64,000 nucleotides of DNA, from positions 7,517,501 through 7,581,500 of the forward strand of contig NC_081828.1 of the NCBI RefSeq assembly GCF_030867095.1, in the 5' to 3' direction. Below, one piece after another: positions 12,451 to 25,145 of this stretch (the first letter of the stretch is position 1; each line of letters starts with the position of its first letter). The translations under genes and the position numbers were made by a program. Below the pieces are notes generated by a model. That model was given only the letters and a program-made list of their open reading frames with translations. It ran no database searches and had not been told where the DNA came from. The stretch is from Alligator mississippiensis. Lineage: Eukaryota > Chordata > Crocodylia > Alligatoridae.

Positions 12451-15400
12451 AGACCGCTGCGCCCAGCGTTTGCGCGGAGGGTTTTGCCAGCAGGATATAG
12501 AGGCCTCGGCGCCTGGACTGATGCTTTACCCCTTTCCCCGTTCAGTCAGAAGTTCACTGTCCTTCCTTTTCCGTGTCCTCGTGACAAGGTGGTTAGTAGC
12601 AGTCTGACAGGGTTGTGCCATGAGCGCTTCTGCTGTGGCCTCAAACTTGCAAACTTTAGCACCCGCACCACCCCAGCCCCCAGCAACGCACCTGCTGACC
12701 CTGGTTATTCATTTAGCCCTTTACCCCCCAAATGCATCCAGACAAGGAGGTCCTATCAGCTTGGCCTTGAAATCAAGCCCAACCACCAAGTGTTTGCTGA
12801 ATCACAGTCTCAAGACCCGGCTTTAAGCATCTCGCATCTCCCGCTCTGTTAAGGCTAGCGAGACGTTTTATCTTTAGCTAAATGTAAGATATCCTTGTCT
12901 TTTTTTCCTGGAGAATCAATGTCTGGTGAAGGGGGTGGTGTCTACCTTGCTAGAAAGCTATCGGCATTAATTGAACAGCTGCAATCAGGGTTCATCCACT
13001 TTTGAAGCAAAGGTATGTTATGAAATGGTATTTTTGTGTGGAATTTCAAAAACTGTCCATTTGGGAAACCTGGGATGTTGGCTTTACTCATTATCCCCTC
13101 CCTAGGTAGTGACTTCTGTGGCTTCATTCATTACCCCTCTGGGACACTGGGTTCTGATTTCAGTAGTAAATAACTTGCAATACAAGAGAGAGAGAGGCTG
13201 TGGTAACCAGCTTTCCAGCACAGAAAAAATCATTTGATCCCTTTGTGTTTTAAACCATGTTAATAAAGTATCTTGTCCTTTTTAGGATTCTACGATGTTT
13301 ATAAGCTAATGCATTTCACGACCGTAGCACACAAATACCAGTGTAACACAGCGGTCAGTCGATAGCCTGCATCACTGGATAGAGCTCACAGGGTTTCTAG
13401 ATCCCTCTACGTTTGCCCATTGGGATGGTAAACTCCCAAACACTGGTAGAGGACTTCAGAGCAGTTGCAGCATATGAACCTACTTTGAACTCATTTTGTT
13501 GACTAAATTTAAACATTTGGTGGTGGCGAATAGGGGAGTTAAAAGTTAAATTTCTAATGGAATTCCTTATCTGATTGCTCCTTTTTGTATTTCAATTATA
13601 ACTGTAGATTTTATCTTTTGAAATCACACTTTTTAATTCTTTGAATTGCACAATACTTATTCTGGAAGTAAGTTTTACTGGTTTTCATTCCTCCAGCCAG
13701 CTTTTCCCCACCCTGTGTATTGAAGTTCCCCATTTAATAATTTAATACATTTAATAAATCAATGTATGTAAAACTTTTTGTTAGCTTTTCCTTCCATATA
13801 ACTTATTCATTGGAGTGGTATCATTTTACACTATCTGGTGGAGTTTATGCATTACAAAAGTATATCCCTATAAACATTTATCTTCTGAGTGGCTTTGGAG
13901 TACTGCACATCAAATAAGAGGGTCTGGATGTGTCCTGTTTATCTACTGACTTTGGAAACTTGGAGTAGGTTGCATATGATGGCAACGTTCACGTTTCATA
14001 ACCTAGTCGGGTGACAGTAACAGATTTCTGATTGCCATGCTTGTTTGATTAGTTTGTCGGTCCTTAAGCACATCTCCCATGACTTCATTGGGACTTTTAT
14101 ATGGAAGAGCTGCACATTCAGCACCCTCGGAGGTATCTGCTTTGTCTTCTGTGATATTTTATAGGAACCACGTGATATTATTTGATCATGTCGCCTCCTG
14201 AGTTTTGCACCAGCATTCAGTCTTTGTTTACGAAAGAGCTTGGCAAAGCAGTTTAGGAATTTTATTTTATAAATTTAAAAACTGCTTCCTTTTATGCTTT
14301 TTTAATTTAAACTTTCCCTTGCAGCTTTAGGAAACTAAGGCAAGAGCCCTGTGTTGCTAATTAAGAAGCAGAAAGTGCCACCGATTTTAAGAAAAATGAA
14401 ATTGATAGTCTAATTTTACTATCTAAGCTAAGTGAAATGCAAAATAGTAAAGTAATCCTAAATGATGAAATGTAAATTAGATTTTTAAATTAGGTAATGT
14501 TTGAAGATATTAGGGTATTATAACATTTGTTTCATTGTTAATATTCTGAGATGTTTTAGGGAAAGGTAAGGAAAGATAAATCATAGCAAAATAATTTAAG
14601 TGACATTAAAAAAAAATCAATTATAATATTAGGCTTATTGCTATGCAGAGGAAAAGCCCTTTGCAGAGAAATAAGTCTGTTCTTTACTCTTGTGTGCTGG
14701 ATAGAAAAAAAATAGCCTAAAGAGAAGATGCATCTCAGGCTGTGTGAATAGGGAGGCATTAGGGAGATCTTCCAGTACGTGAAGTGGTATGAATACTCCC
14801 CGCGTTGGCCTGCATGGGGGATATTTTACAATCCCAGATTTGGCATAGGTAGCAAGGAGGCTGGCACATACATGCCCATTTTTATCTCTTTTAAAGGGTT
14901 CTTAGGGATTTAGTTGTTAAGGGTTTTTTTCAAACCAGATGCTAGAAAGGAAATTTAATATATTTATTACAGAGTGCTCAAGAGAATATCTCAAATCTAC
15001 AAGCTAAAGCCTGAACAAGTAGAATTTAAAAGAAACCCTGTGGGTACAGAGCGGGTTGATACAGGCTGTCTAGTTTGCAGCTTCAGGGTAACCTTGGTTG
15101 GGCTGGAGCTGGCACCCTTTCTTCCTGCCATTCCCCTTCCTAGTTTGTAAAGCTATGGGGGGGATGATCAGTAATCTGAGATCTTTGCAAGGAAACCAGA
15201 AGTGCTTTGTGCTTTTATCAGTCCTGGGGTTAAGTTGTATTAAAAAAACAAATGGAGAGAAAAAGCGCTATTTGGGTTTATCTCCAAGCGTGAGTTCCCT
15301 AAAACAGAGTAGGTCTCCCCACTGTCCTGGGGGACCCAATCGCGGGCGTAAGTTAAGGATCCTGGATTTGTACGTGCGCTTTCTTGTGTTCTGGGGGATC

Positions 15401-16057
15401 TAATGTACTTGCTTATTCCTCCACACAAATAAATGCACGTGGGGGCCGTGGAGGTGAAGCAGTTGCCAAATGGCAAACTGGCTGCCCCACACTGGTTTCA
15501 CCCTGCCTATAGGTAGCCAGCTAAAACATATCACAAGCTGGGCTGAGCACAGTCTCTGCACATCTGTGAACAGCTGTTCACAGCCTGCGCGCTTCTGGCT
15601 AGCTCAGGAGTTGGGTAAAGCTGGTATAAAGTGCCAGGCTAAACCCGCACTCCTCTTATAAGCAGAACTTCATCTCTGAAGCTTTGGTCCGTTTCTTTTT
15701 ATTGCTCCTCAGTGGTGCCGGGGCCAAATGATGTCTTGCCACTCAGTATATTCTTGGAGTGACATGCTTGACTCCATGACGTCTACCAAATTTAAAAGAG
15801 TGCTTTTAGAGAGTCAAGTTTGGGGTCTCTGGTTGCAGAGATGATTTTCCAAATAAAGGCTACTGAGTCTGCTACTTAGGGAACTCCTTTCCCTGGGATG
15901 TTGACTTCTAAATGGTTACCATCACAGGATTGTTTTGGCCGTAGTATCTAAATATTCTAGGGCTGTGGGTGAAGCTTCCTTTATTTTCTAATAACTCTAG
16001 GAGTCAGTGGGAGGAAATAGCCCTATTTGTGTTGTAGAATTGGGGGCAAAGTATATC
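12451..16057. other. probable intron, nothing recognised
   Basis: AT-rich unique sequence downstream of the island. I see no exon with both a good acceptor and donor around a recognisable peptide, and no transposon ends. Confidence 0.5.
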
Positions 16058-16290
16058 TTCTAGATCAGTGGTTTTCAAACTTTTTTCATGCACAGACCCC
16101 TAAAAGATTTCAAATGGAGGTGCAGACCCCTTTGGAAATTTCGAATGCAAGCATGGACCCCTTTGAATGGTAAGGATGGGTGTTCACATACTTTTAATTG
16201 ATCATAATCATCTTCCGTGGACCCCTTAGGCATAGCCTACAGACCCCCCAGGGGTCCGCAGACCACAGGTTAGAAACCACTGTTCTAGAT
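16058..16290 (+). mobile_element. short non-autonomous hAT transposon with 8-bp target duplication
   Basis: The body 16066-16282 (217 bp) begins CAGTGGTTTTCAAAC and ends GGTTAGAAACCACTG; the ends are inverted copies with two to three mismatches. The 8-mer TTCTAGAT is present exactly on both sides (16058-16065 and 16283-16290). The interior repeats the phrase GACCCCT several times and has no coding frame. The duplication has a central TA. Confidence 0.9.
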
Positions 16291-16373
16291 CATTTTAGGT
16301 TGGCTCTTTTTTTTTTTCCTGTTTGATTTTTCATTGTTATTAACTATTACTGTATGAAGAATCATCCTGACAG

Positions 16374-16448
16374 CAGTTGTGAAGAGCAGCCAAGGTAACT
16401 GGGATGAATGCATCCTTGTAGAAATGCGGCTAGAGCAACATGAGAAAG
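16374..16448 (+). CDS. candidate internal exon of the gene starting near 11.95 kb, weak
   Basis: A 75-nt stretch lies between a plausible acceptor (TCCTGACAG, with pyrimidine-rich DNA upstream) and a strong donor (GAAAG|GTACGT). One frame is open throughout and gives a balanced, hydrophilic peptide containing QGNWDECILVEMRLEQHEKG. Its length is a multiple of three and it would be phase 1 at both ends. This does not join in frame to the six-codon ATG exon at 11948 (phase 0) but would join to the frame one base later. I do not recognise the peptide; a chance open stretch of 25 codons is quite possible. Confidence 0.2.
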
Positions 16449-17830
16449 GTACGTTTCTGATGTTCATCATAAAGTCCGATTAGCTGTAACGGCTCTTTGG
16501 GCTTAAGGTAAATCTCCAGCATTTCCAACATTAATCTTGGAAACTGTCATGTTTCTAAATTAACTGTTGTAGCTATTTGGATCAAGTAGAGCATCTCATA
16601 GAATTTAGTATCACTGATAAGATGCAAATAGATCAGCATCTATCAGTAACAAGGACCCATTTAGCATGAATAAAGGAACATTTTATTTTAAACACTGTAT
16701 AAACCATAATAGAATATAACTTCTGTGCAGAAGGATGGATCTATGAAAGGAAAATCTGTCACAGGGTTCAGGACAAAATATGCCCTCAGAGTTGAATTTC
16801 TGTGGTGCATCCTTTGATTCAGCTGTATCTTTGAAGGATTTTGCAGCACAAGTAACAAAAGAAGAAGAAAAAACAACGGGGAAGCTAAAAAATAATAATT
16901 AACAAAGGTGACGGCTCCTGATGAGATTTCTGATTGTTTACAAGTAGTCTGTATATGTCAAAGCCCTGCTGTACAGCAGTTTTTTGGGAAACGTTTAATT
17001 TATTTTTTTTAAGTCTAGCATGCAATGACCTCTCTTACATCTTTTAATTAAAAGTTTGGATGCAGCGAATAATTATGGCCTGCTTGTGAAGGTTTTGTTC
17101 TGTTTATGAATGCTGCCTTGGAAAAGCACTGATCTTACTCGGAGGTTTTGCGTGGTGCTTTTCCTTTGGGGTTAGCGGACAGATGATCCGTCTTGGGCTC
17201 GTTCTGTTTCCAGGTGCCAGGAGAAGATGCTCTCTGAAAACGATAGCTCAACAAACAGGCATTTTATGCTGTTCCATGACCTAGCACAGTCAGTTAGAGA
17301 TTTGATTTAAAAAACATTGAGCGACTTAAACCTAAACCAAAATGGTAGTGAATTTCTCAAGTTTCTTTAGGTTTGTTTGGTGTTTTTAGTTCTTTCAGAC
17401 ATTTTTGGTAAGGAAAAAGGGTTTTGGTGGGAAGATCTAAACGTGTATTATTTTTAGCTGTTAGTATTTCTGTCAGCTTATCCCCCATACTGTATATTGC
17501 TCATGTATTGTGAAACCACGGAAAACATTTTTTTTTTAATTTTGTGGAAGAATAAATATTGTATTGCAAGTCAGTTTATTACCTGAATTAGGAAGCAAGG
17601 AGTTATTAGCCACACTTGTGCACTCATGTTTGCAACATCCCCACAACGTGCAATAGCATCTGCAGTCTGGCTGAAAGAGTTTTTTTAAATAAAATGTTCT
17701 ACAAAAACCGTATCTAGAGTTCCTCACAAAAAGAAAACAATATATATGGGTAGCTTGATACTACAAGGATCTAGTGCATGGTAGGTGATTTTTCTAAACA
17801 TGTTTTTAGAGAATTTTTAATAGAATATAG
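16449..17830. other. probable intron, nothing recognised
   Basis: Unique AT-rich sequence. The only structure seen is a perfect 14-bp palindrome CTGCTGTACAGCAG at 16966-16979, followed by a short T run. Confidence 0.5.
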
Positions 17831-18012
17831 GCAATCAGGACTCGTAGTAGCAATGATATCTTTTATTAGACCCACAAGACTTTTGCACAAAAAAAAAAAA
17901 AAATTTAATCTTGCAAAATCTTTTGCAAAAATCTTGTGGGTCTAATAAAAGATACCATCTTGACTATGAGTCCTAATTGCTTTTTCTTCTAGACCAATAC
18001 GGCTACAACCTG
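17831..18012 (+). repeat. interspersed repeat forming a long hairpin (60-nt arms)
   Basis: The left arm 17831-17890 and right arm 17921-17980 are inverted copies of about 60 nt with only scattered mismatches; both contain TCTTTTATTAGACCCACAAG or its complement. The 30-nt loop is A-rich. After the right arm comes CTAGACCAATACGGCTACAAC (17990-18010), a signature seen again in weaker form at 61647 and 62038 in this window. I know this phrase as common in sauropsid genomic repeats but cannot name the family. The hairpin is more likely a transposon structure than a microRNA precursor. Confidence 0.6.
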
Positions 18013-18978
18013 GATACCTAATAGAATATTTTGACTCTAAAAAAATTGTGAAGCACCTTGTTTTTGTGGGTTGTGACTAAACTGATATTTTGCAGTCTTG
18101 TTTTCTTTCTCCTGGTTCTGCGGTCACAGTAGTTAATGATATTCTCATATGTGTTTTGAGGTTCAACTGGAATTTTCTCCCATTTATTAACATAATTGAA
18201 CAGACTTGTACAGTACTTGACACCTACTGTTCTTAAGGACTTTGGTACATCTGCTGGCACTTAACTGGTCTGGGTGCTTTCTCCTTTTCATGTTCTTAAG
18301 TAAGCTGCCTTCTTCCTGTATGTCACCAGTCATGACCCTTTTCGGTTTACATGCTCTTAGTTCCTCCCTTGCATTCTCTACATGCATCACTCTTCCAACA
18401 GAATTACTCCAGACTTGAATTAATTCATTATTTGTTTGCAGTGCCGTACTGTTGTTCGCAGCTGTTGCCATTCCCTCACTCAAGTTTGAATATCCTCCTG
18501 GTTGCCAAAAGGTGTTTTATAAATTTATGCTCCAAGCACTATGACCACCAAATAACAAGGTGCAGAAAAGGATCAGTCATGGGGAAGAAAGAAGACGTGC
18601 TCCCTGTCTTGACCTCAAGTAATGAACTCTCAGACTGACTTTTGTTCTTTTCTTTTTTAAGCTTTATTAAAGATGAATCTCATCCTTATAAAAGAAGGGA
18701 AAAAACAGTTAAATACATCCATGTTCTTAAGGTGTTATGGTTTGCGATATCCTCCAGCTCACATGACTACTTAATTTCCTTTGACTTCAGTTGAGATGGC
18801 TGTCAATCCCATAGACTCCTTTGTATGTGTTCGGAGCCATGGTCCTTTAGTTTTTGGTATATCTGGATTTAAAGTTGTGTTAAGAAGGATATTCAGATCT
18901 TAATTTGGCAATTGTTGTTCAGGTGTCTTTCTTGTGGCATCCAACAACCCCTTTTTGCGGTTGTATTTTTTCAATGCC
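18013..18978. other. non-coding, nothing recognised
   Basis: Two overlapping reverse frames (18018-18260 and 18187-18483) encode a basic, polar peptide of unknown origin. They have no start context, splice signals or similarity I can recall. They could be a decayed transposase or chance. Confidence 0.4.
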
Positions 18979-19048
18979 GATGGCAGGGGTCGGACTTGAT
19001 GATCTGCTCAGGTCCCCTCCGACCCTACCAACTATGAACCTATGAATA
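18979..19048 (+). mobile_element. CR1 LINE 3'-end fragment
   Basis: The phrase GGGGTCGGACTTGATGATCT, then GGTCCCCTCCGACCC and a tail of ATGAACCTATGAAT, is the conserved CR1 3' terminus. It corresponds to the end of the large CR1 at 35195-35244. Only about 70 bp remain, as is usual for heavily 5'-truncated CR1 copies. Confidence 0.8.
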
Positions 19049-22000
19049 CTCTGGAACATTTTTGCTTAAGCCCAGAGGGGCCCTTCCCCATTTCATATTA
19101 AGTGAACCAGAGCTTTAATGCTGTTCTCCTTCAGTACATCTTTGATGATGGGTTGGCATGTTGGATGATAGTAATATCTATGATGTTTGGAAGTGGCAAA
19201 GGGATGAAGGAAGAAGAAAATGGACAGAATAGTGAGACAAGGGAAGAGCAACAAAGTACACCCCATTCAAAAGAGAGCCTCTGGCCAATCAGACGTGGCT
19301 GCCACTGAAAAGCCAGCTCTGGTGTAGAAAAACAGCAGTCGCGGGGAACAAAGAAGAGCTGTTTCATCACTTTACCTCAAGTAATGAAATATTGAGGCAT
19401 AATTTTTCGGGAGCCACGTCTTTCATAAATGGTGGGACGTGCCCTTGGAGCGTGTCCTGATCCCCGCTTCCTCCTGGGTCCGGCCGCATTGGCTCGTCTG
19501 GTGAGGGGGCTTTGTCGCCTTGTGCTTTTGCTGTTTCACATTTTAAATTTACCCTTAGATCTGGAGCCATTGGTATTGCAGCCATGTAATAGTGACTGTA
19601 AGGGATTGTGGGAGTCCTGTGTTACAGACACCTGCCCAAGCAGGAAAATTCTGCACAGAGGGTTGTTGGGGGTATTTCTGGTATTAGCATCACACAAAAG
19701 TGCCTGTACTTTTTGCTTGCACAGAGGAAGTAAGACCCAAAGCAGCAAATAGTACATAGTTGGCAGGAGACTTCATGCCGTGCTAGACAACTCCAGTCTC
19801 TCAAACTGTATCTTGAGTGTGAAGCTTTTAAATTTATTATTCTGTTAAATGATTTGGCATGTCTCTCCTTCCTCTTCTTACTCCCATCACTCCAGGATCC
19901 TGTGCTGTCTCGACACTAACTCGCAGGCCAGCCAAATTCCCCACTTCACCAGTAGGACCGTAGAAAGAGAGAGAGTTTGCTGCCACTCCAGATTTCCCAC
20001 AACAGAGAAATGTGACTAGAGGGGTGAGAAATTCATTGCTTTGCTCAGATGTTTTCTTGTCACAGCAGAGCGGGAGGAAAGTAACAGCCAGGCTATTTCC
20101 TCCTCCCACTCCCTGCTCGGGAAGGAGGGAGGGCTCTAAGGTCAGCCCTGGGCTCTGCTCGCTGTGCCAGCTAGGCTGACCCCTGCCATAGATGATCTCG
20201 TTAAGGAGCGTAAATTGCTGAAGAGCATGGCAAAGTCAATGGGGGTAATTTGTACCCCCGACTTCCTGTGCTTTAGGAAACCACCTACATCAAAAAGTAA
20301 AAACTGGTGCTGGATATGAGATGCATTAGGGTGTGGGTTTTGTGTTGCGTTGGTTTTTTTAACCTGGTGGATACTGAGACTTACAGATGGTCTCTCTGGC
20401 TGTGTAGGCTTTTCTGTAAAACAGACTAGATAAAACAATTAAAAGAGGTTAAAGCGTACGCCATTCAGACATACATTTTTGCTAGGGCAGTGTTTCCTCA
20501 TTCTGCACTTAAAGACTGACCGCTCCACCCCCGCCCGTCCTGTGCAGCCGTGCCTTGTTCTTTTTAAACCTATCTCTATCCCTGTCTCCATCTCTGTCTC
20601 TCCTGTTATGTTCTTATTAACTCTCGCTTCATCCTGCAAGGTGGAAGGAAGTTTGGAGCCCTGTCCTTTTGAAGGTGTCTGCAACTTCACGTGGACAGAG
20701 TAATCTTTCTTACCCATCAACTCTAGGTTTCTTGCTGTTCGAATTTCAGAGGCGCATTCATGAGTGGAAGTAGGACGAATTAAATAAGGATGCATTGAAC
20801 GTCTGGGAAATGAGGGGACATAATGGATCTAATCCTCACCCAAATCTTCACTCTTGTGCAGAGGTGGCATTTACGGTCCTCTGATGATTATAATGCTGCT
20901 CTCTACAGACCCGCTCCCCTGATGCTTGTTCCAAATTATGCTGGGTTATAATGAAAAATGCATCTGAGGATCAGTGTAATGTAGGGACTGTCAGCCGTTT
21001 CCTGTTTCCTTTAACAACACTGCTTTCTTTTTCTGTGCAGCCAGGACTTCTCTGGGAGTGCGTTGCATCATTTTTACATTGCATAGTTCTGGGATGGGCT
21101 CTAAAATGCTGGAGCATCATACTGACACAGAGCTTCTTAAACTGGATAATGCCAGTGTTGGTGAGAACTGTAGATGCATACATTGAAGGATCAAGCCTGT
21201 TGTATTAGTTTCGCCCTCCTGTTTGTGGATATGCAGGGGCTGTGAAATGGTGGATTAATAGCTGCAATAGCTGTTTTTAGAAATTATTCTGCTGGCATCT
21301 TATAGGTTTATTGGGCAGAAGGAAGAGGCTTTAATAGAGAAAGCAGGCAGCCACTTTGGAAGAAGTATTCACACTTGTACTTTCAGTGGCTTAGTATTTC
21401 AAGAGCAAGTATGTGAAGTTAAGTTCTTTTCTTTATAGGTTTCTGTATAGGTGTGTGTAGAACTCATTGTATTCTCAGAGCACTTTCCAGTTGTACATCA
21501 GACAACATGCTAAACTTCATGTGGTGGTGGTCTTTTCTCATTCTGTTGCCAGAAGAAGCCTATAAAGTGGACTGTCTTGTCGAGGTAGGGACTTTTTTTT
21601 TTAATTAAATATTGTTGCTGTGTCTTTATATTCAAGGAATCAAAGTTAAATACATGTGCCTTGAACCTGAAGCAGAAGGTAATAGTCTGTGATGGTACTT
21701 ATTTCCTGGGGGAGTTGATATCAGTTTTGCATTAGCCCCTTGGAAACAGAATTTGCTTGCATAGATAATTTCTTCTACAGTACAAGAGGACCATGGGCGT
21801 TATCATAGAATTGTGGCAGCTTTTTCGCTATCTTGGGCCCAGGTCATGGAGTACCCTGAAGCTCAAATCTAAAACCTTAAACTTGATTTGAAATTCTGTA
21901 GGATGCAAGTGCAGAGAGAAGAGGGCAAGGCATGATAGCTAGGGACAGAAATTATACGTAAAGCAGTATAAAGGGTCAGAAACCAGTTCAAATCTGTAAC

Positions 22001-22856
22001 GTGGCAGAAGTTCAGTGTGCATAAACTGCTTTAAAAATGGCCAAAACCACTTTAAGATAAATCTGGATGGATGTAGTATCAGAAATAACTGATTTAGGTT
22101 AAATCTATTTATTGAACTTCTGTCCCAGATCCCCTCCAGATTCAAGTTAACTCACAATCCCCCAGCATCCCAGATTGCTTTGTGCCTCCCCTGCAAATCC
22201 CTGGTGGCAAGGTGGGAAGGCTAGCCTGGGCCCAAGTTGTGTGCTCCAGCTAAGCAGGGAAGCATCCTCTAGCACCCCCTGGCTTCTGGCCTGGGCCACA
22301 GCAGGAATGTGACTGCATTTTGGGAATCAAAAGTGAATGTCTGTTCACTTGCTTATCAGTTCAATCTACGCTGCTTAGACTAACCTGGGAAGATTGAATT
22401 GATTCAGCCTGGGGCTTTTTGAATGTCTGTACATAGCTGATGTGTTTGCATTAGCCTCTGTTGCTAAGGGGGCATGCCACAGCATTCAGTACTAATTGGA
22501 GTCTTTTAATATTCCTAGTTGTATTGTAACCAAGAGATGGCAAAGGCCATGAATAACCAAGGCCAGATAACCCAGTATGATTTGATTCAGATCTTTAGCT
22601 GCTATTACAGGGAGGAGACCCTAGCCAGTTGGAGACAGTGGTTTCTTAAAAAGACAATTAGTTTTCATTATCACACTATTGAGCCAGTGATACCTGTGGG
22701 AATGATTAGTTAATATTTTAATTGCATTTTGTATTTTATGTAGTGCCCAAAAGTTTACAAACTTAAATTTTTGCATACTTAGTTACTACAGGACCCTGTG
22801 TAGTGCCCGGTCATACTACATGGTGCTTTCAGTCAAAAATGAAAGAGAATTTAGGT
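19049..22856. other. non-coding sequence, nothing firmly recognised
   Basis: Several frames of 70-118 codons occur without known similarity. One at 22519-22713 (plus) has a protein-like composition (CYYREETLASWRQWF) but no convincing splice sites. No transposon ends were found. Confidence 0.45.
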
Positions 22857-23150
22857 CAGGGATATAAAACTGATGTAGCCTCCTGGGCCAGATCCAGATT
22901 GCAGGGGTCCCTCACAGGCTGAATACTGACCCACAGTAACAGGGCAAGTGGTGTCAGGGTGCTGTGGAGGTAAATGTAGCTGTCATCCACCCCTCACTGC
23001 TGATGGTCTTCCCCAACAGGGTTGCATACCTCAGATTTTCATGGCAGCTCCTGCCCCTTCAGTTCTTGCCCTTCTGGTTGCCCTGTGGACCAGATGACAC
23101 TGCTCTGAGGGCCAGGTAGAGCCAATGGGTTTGGCATCTCTCATCGAGGC
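22849..23150 (+). mobile_element. degraded non-autonomous hAT element
   Basis: The body is about 22857-23142. The left end CAGGGATATAAAACTGAT and the right end GGGTTTGGCATCTCTC are decayed inverted copies of a widespread hAT terminus. The inner phrase CTGGGCCAGATCCAGATTGC is also typical of this class. The flanks ATTTAGGT (22849-22856) and ATCGAGGC (23143-23150) agree at 5 of 8 positions, all differences but one being transitions. No transposase remains. Confidence 0.55.
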
Positions 23151-24019
23151 TGTTGAAGTTGTAGGCAAGAACTTAAAGGAAAGAGTGTACATGCATGTGT
23201 TGAAGTTTGGCCACGAACCATTGAAAACTTTTCTCTGTGGCCATCTCCAAGCTTATGGAAAGAAGTTACCTGACTCAGTTGACTTGTATCTTCTCTCACG
23301 CTCTCAAAAAAGGGTACTTTAAAAAAAAAAGAGCACCTTCTTTTATATTGATAGCAATCTCATGAAAAGACACTCATTTAAAAGGTGGATAATAATATAA
23401 TTTTTCAGTGCCATAGCATGTGCCTGAGGAACAACATTAAACATAGAGGCATTTTTTGGTTTATTAGGTGAGTGTAAAGGTCCCTGGTTGTTTGATGTCA
23501 GAAGAACAATTAAGTTTTATCAGAGCAGAGCAGGGTGTCTCTAGACACAGGTTACAAAGCATCTACTGATACTATTAAAAGAAAGATTGCTTGTTGTTGC
23601 ATTGGGGAATCCTTTTAAAACATCAGGAATATTGCCAGAAAGAATATAAATGCATTTTAGCAGTTGAATGAGATATTCTTAAACTCGAGGGTGGTGGTCT
23701 GTGTCTGGATAAATATCTGTTTTGATTTGGTTGTTGCATTTGTCTCATAGCTATAAACTAGCTATAGTGGAACTCATTTATTCCTGGCACCTCTGCTGCT
23801 TTGCATATATGGAATTTGCTGCAGAATTGTGGTCCAGAATCTAAGTTTCTCATTTTAAAACAAAATTAGGTTTCTAAGCTAAGTGATGGCAAGCATTACT
23901 TTGATAATAAGGGTAGATCCCTCTATTGATAAGTCAGGCAAGTGACTTTCCATCCTAAGACACAGCTGATCCATAGTGGCCAACATAACCTTGCTGGATC
24001 CATGGGCCAAAAGGTAGGC
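23151..24019. other. non-coding, nothing recognised
   Basis: AT-rich unique sequence with a short A run near 23320. No supported feature. Confidence 0.5.
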
Positions 24020-24925
24020 CTGTGTGAACCAGCCAGTATTCACTTTGGATTTGAATTCGGCCAGTTTGGGGGCCAGTGATTCGATCTGGTGATTCGGCCA
24101 AATCTGATTCGGAGATTTGGCTGCTGCCGATTGGCCGCATCTCTGAATTGACTGAATCCCCCGCCCATTCTCCCAGCCCCATCATTGGCTGCCCCACCCG
24201 CCCCAGCTCCCGGCTCTTTGAAAAAAAAGCCTGGCACTCACTGGCTGCTGCCAGGTGGAGGGGCGATCCCTGCTGCTCCCCCACTGCCCTATGCCATGTG
24301 GGGGGGGGGGGAGGTCTCTGCCGCGAGCCCCCAGAAGCCCCAAGGCCGCTGCAGCAGCCAGTGAGTGCGGGGCTTTTTTTTTTCAAAAGAGCCGGGAGCT
24401 GGGGCAGGCGGGGCAGCCATGGGAGAGTTGGGGGGGGGGGCCTCGGGGCTCTTGTGGCAGAGCCCCCCATGCAGTGAGGGGCAGCAGGGATCGCCCCCGC
24501 CTGGCAGCAGCCAGTGAATGGGGGCTTCTTTTTTTTAAGAGTTGGGAGCTGGGGCCAAGCAGGGCAGCCATGGGGGGGCTGGGAGAGCGGGCGGAGGTTG
24601 GGGGGCGCTCAGGGGGGCTGCGGGAGCAGGCAGGGGATGAGGCCTGGCAGGGGTCTCCCATGGTCCCCTCCCCCCCTCCTCCAGCTCCCCCCGTCCCCAC
24701 CCCCTCCTTACCAGCATGGACTCCAGGTCCAGCTCCCTGCGGCAGCGAACAGGGACTGCCTGAATCTCCAAAGCTTTCTGAATCTTTTCCAAATTGATTC
24801 CGAGAGCTTCGAATTGATTTGGACCTTTTATTTGATCTCCTGATTTGATTTGATTTGGATTTGGAGATTTAGCTGCTGAATCTCCTCTGAATCGAATCAG
24901 CACCCGAAGCTTTGCACAGCCCTCC
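24020..24925. repeat. GC-rich composite repeat with three internal modules, one inverted
   Basis: Both edges are rich in GATTCG/GATTTG words: GATTCGGAGATTTGGCTGCTG near 24105 recurs in the same orientation as GATTTGGAGATTTAGCTGCTG near 24857. Between them a roughly 100-bp module (GCAGCCAGTGA, then an oligo-T run, then GAGCCGGGAGCTGGGGC and GGGCAGCCATGG) occurs inverted at about 24170-24290 and direct at about 24345-24430 and 24480-24590. The outer sequence resembles an interspersed element; the GC-rich core keeps long frames open on both strands (up to 180 codons) without any known protein. Family unknown. Confidence 0.6.
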
Positions 24926-25145
24926 CTAAAGACTTAATTCCACCTTGAGGATACGGTATCATGTAGCACTAAGTAGCCTTAGCATTGCCTTCAGCTATGT
25001 TATGTCTCACATCTGTGGATCAGCTTGAGAGAAATGTAAACTCTTTAAATTACCACAAATGATGGGGAAATTTTTATACCTTGGTCTCTTGGCCATCTAG
25101 TTTCTTTGTCTTTCTGAGTGTCCTTGAAGTAGAGGACAGCATTAA
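24926..25145. other. short unique spacer
   Basis: AT-rich sequence between two repeats with no supported feature. Confidence 0.5.

Noticed and set aside
16966..16985. palindrome plus T run as a transcription terminator
   Set aside because: Rho-independent-type terminators are not relevant in vertebrate DNA, and no RNA polymerase III gene precedes it.
17831..17980. microRNA gene
   Set aside because: The arms belong to an interspersed repeat with relatives in this window and the hairpin is longer than usual precursors; kept only as a finding to test.
22519..22713. 64-codon frame with protein-like composition
   Set aside because: No recognised family, no clear acceptor and donor pair, and AT-rich surroundings.
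24255..24797. 180-codon plus frame
   Set aside because: It lies within the GC-rich repeated modules, with poly-G and poly-T tracts encoding low-complexity peptide, and is open on both strands.
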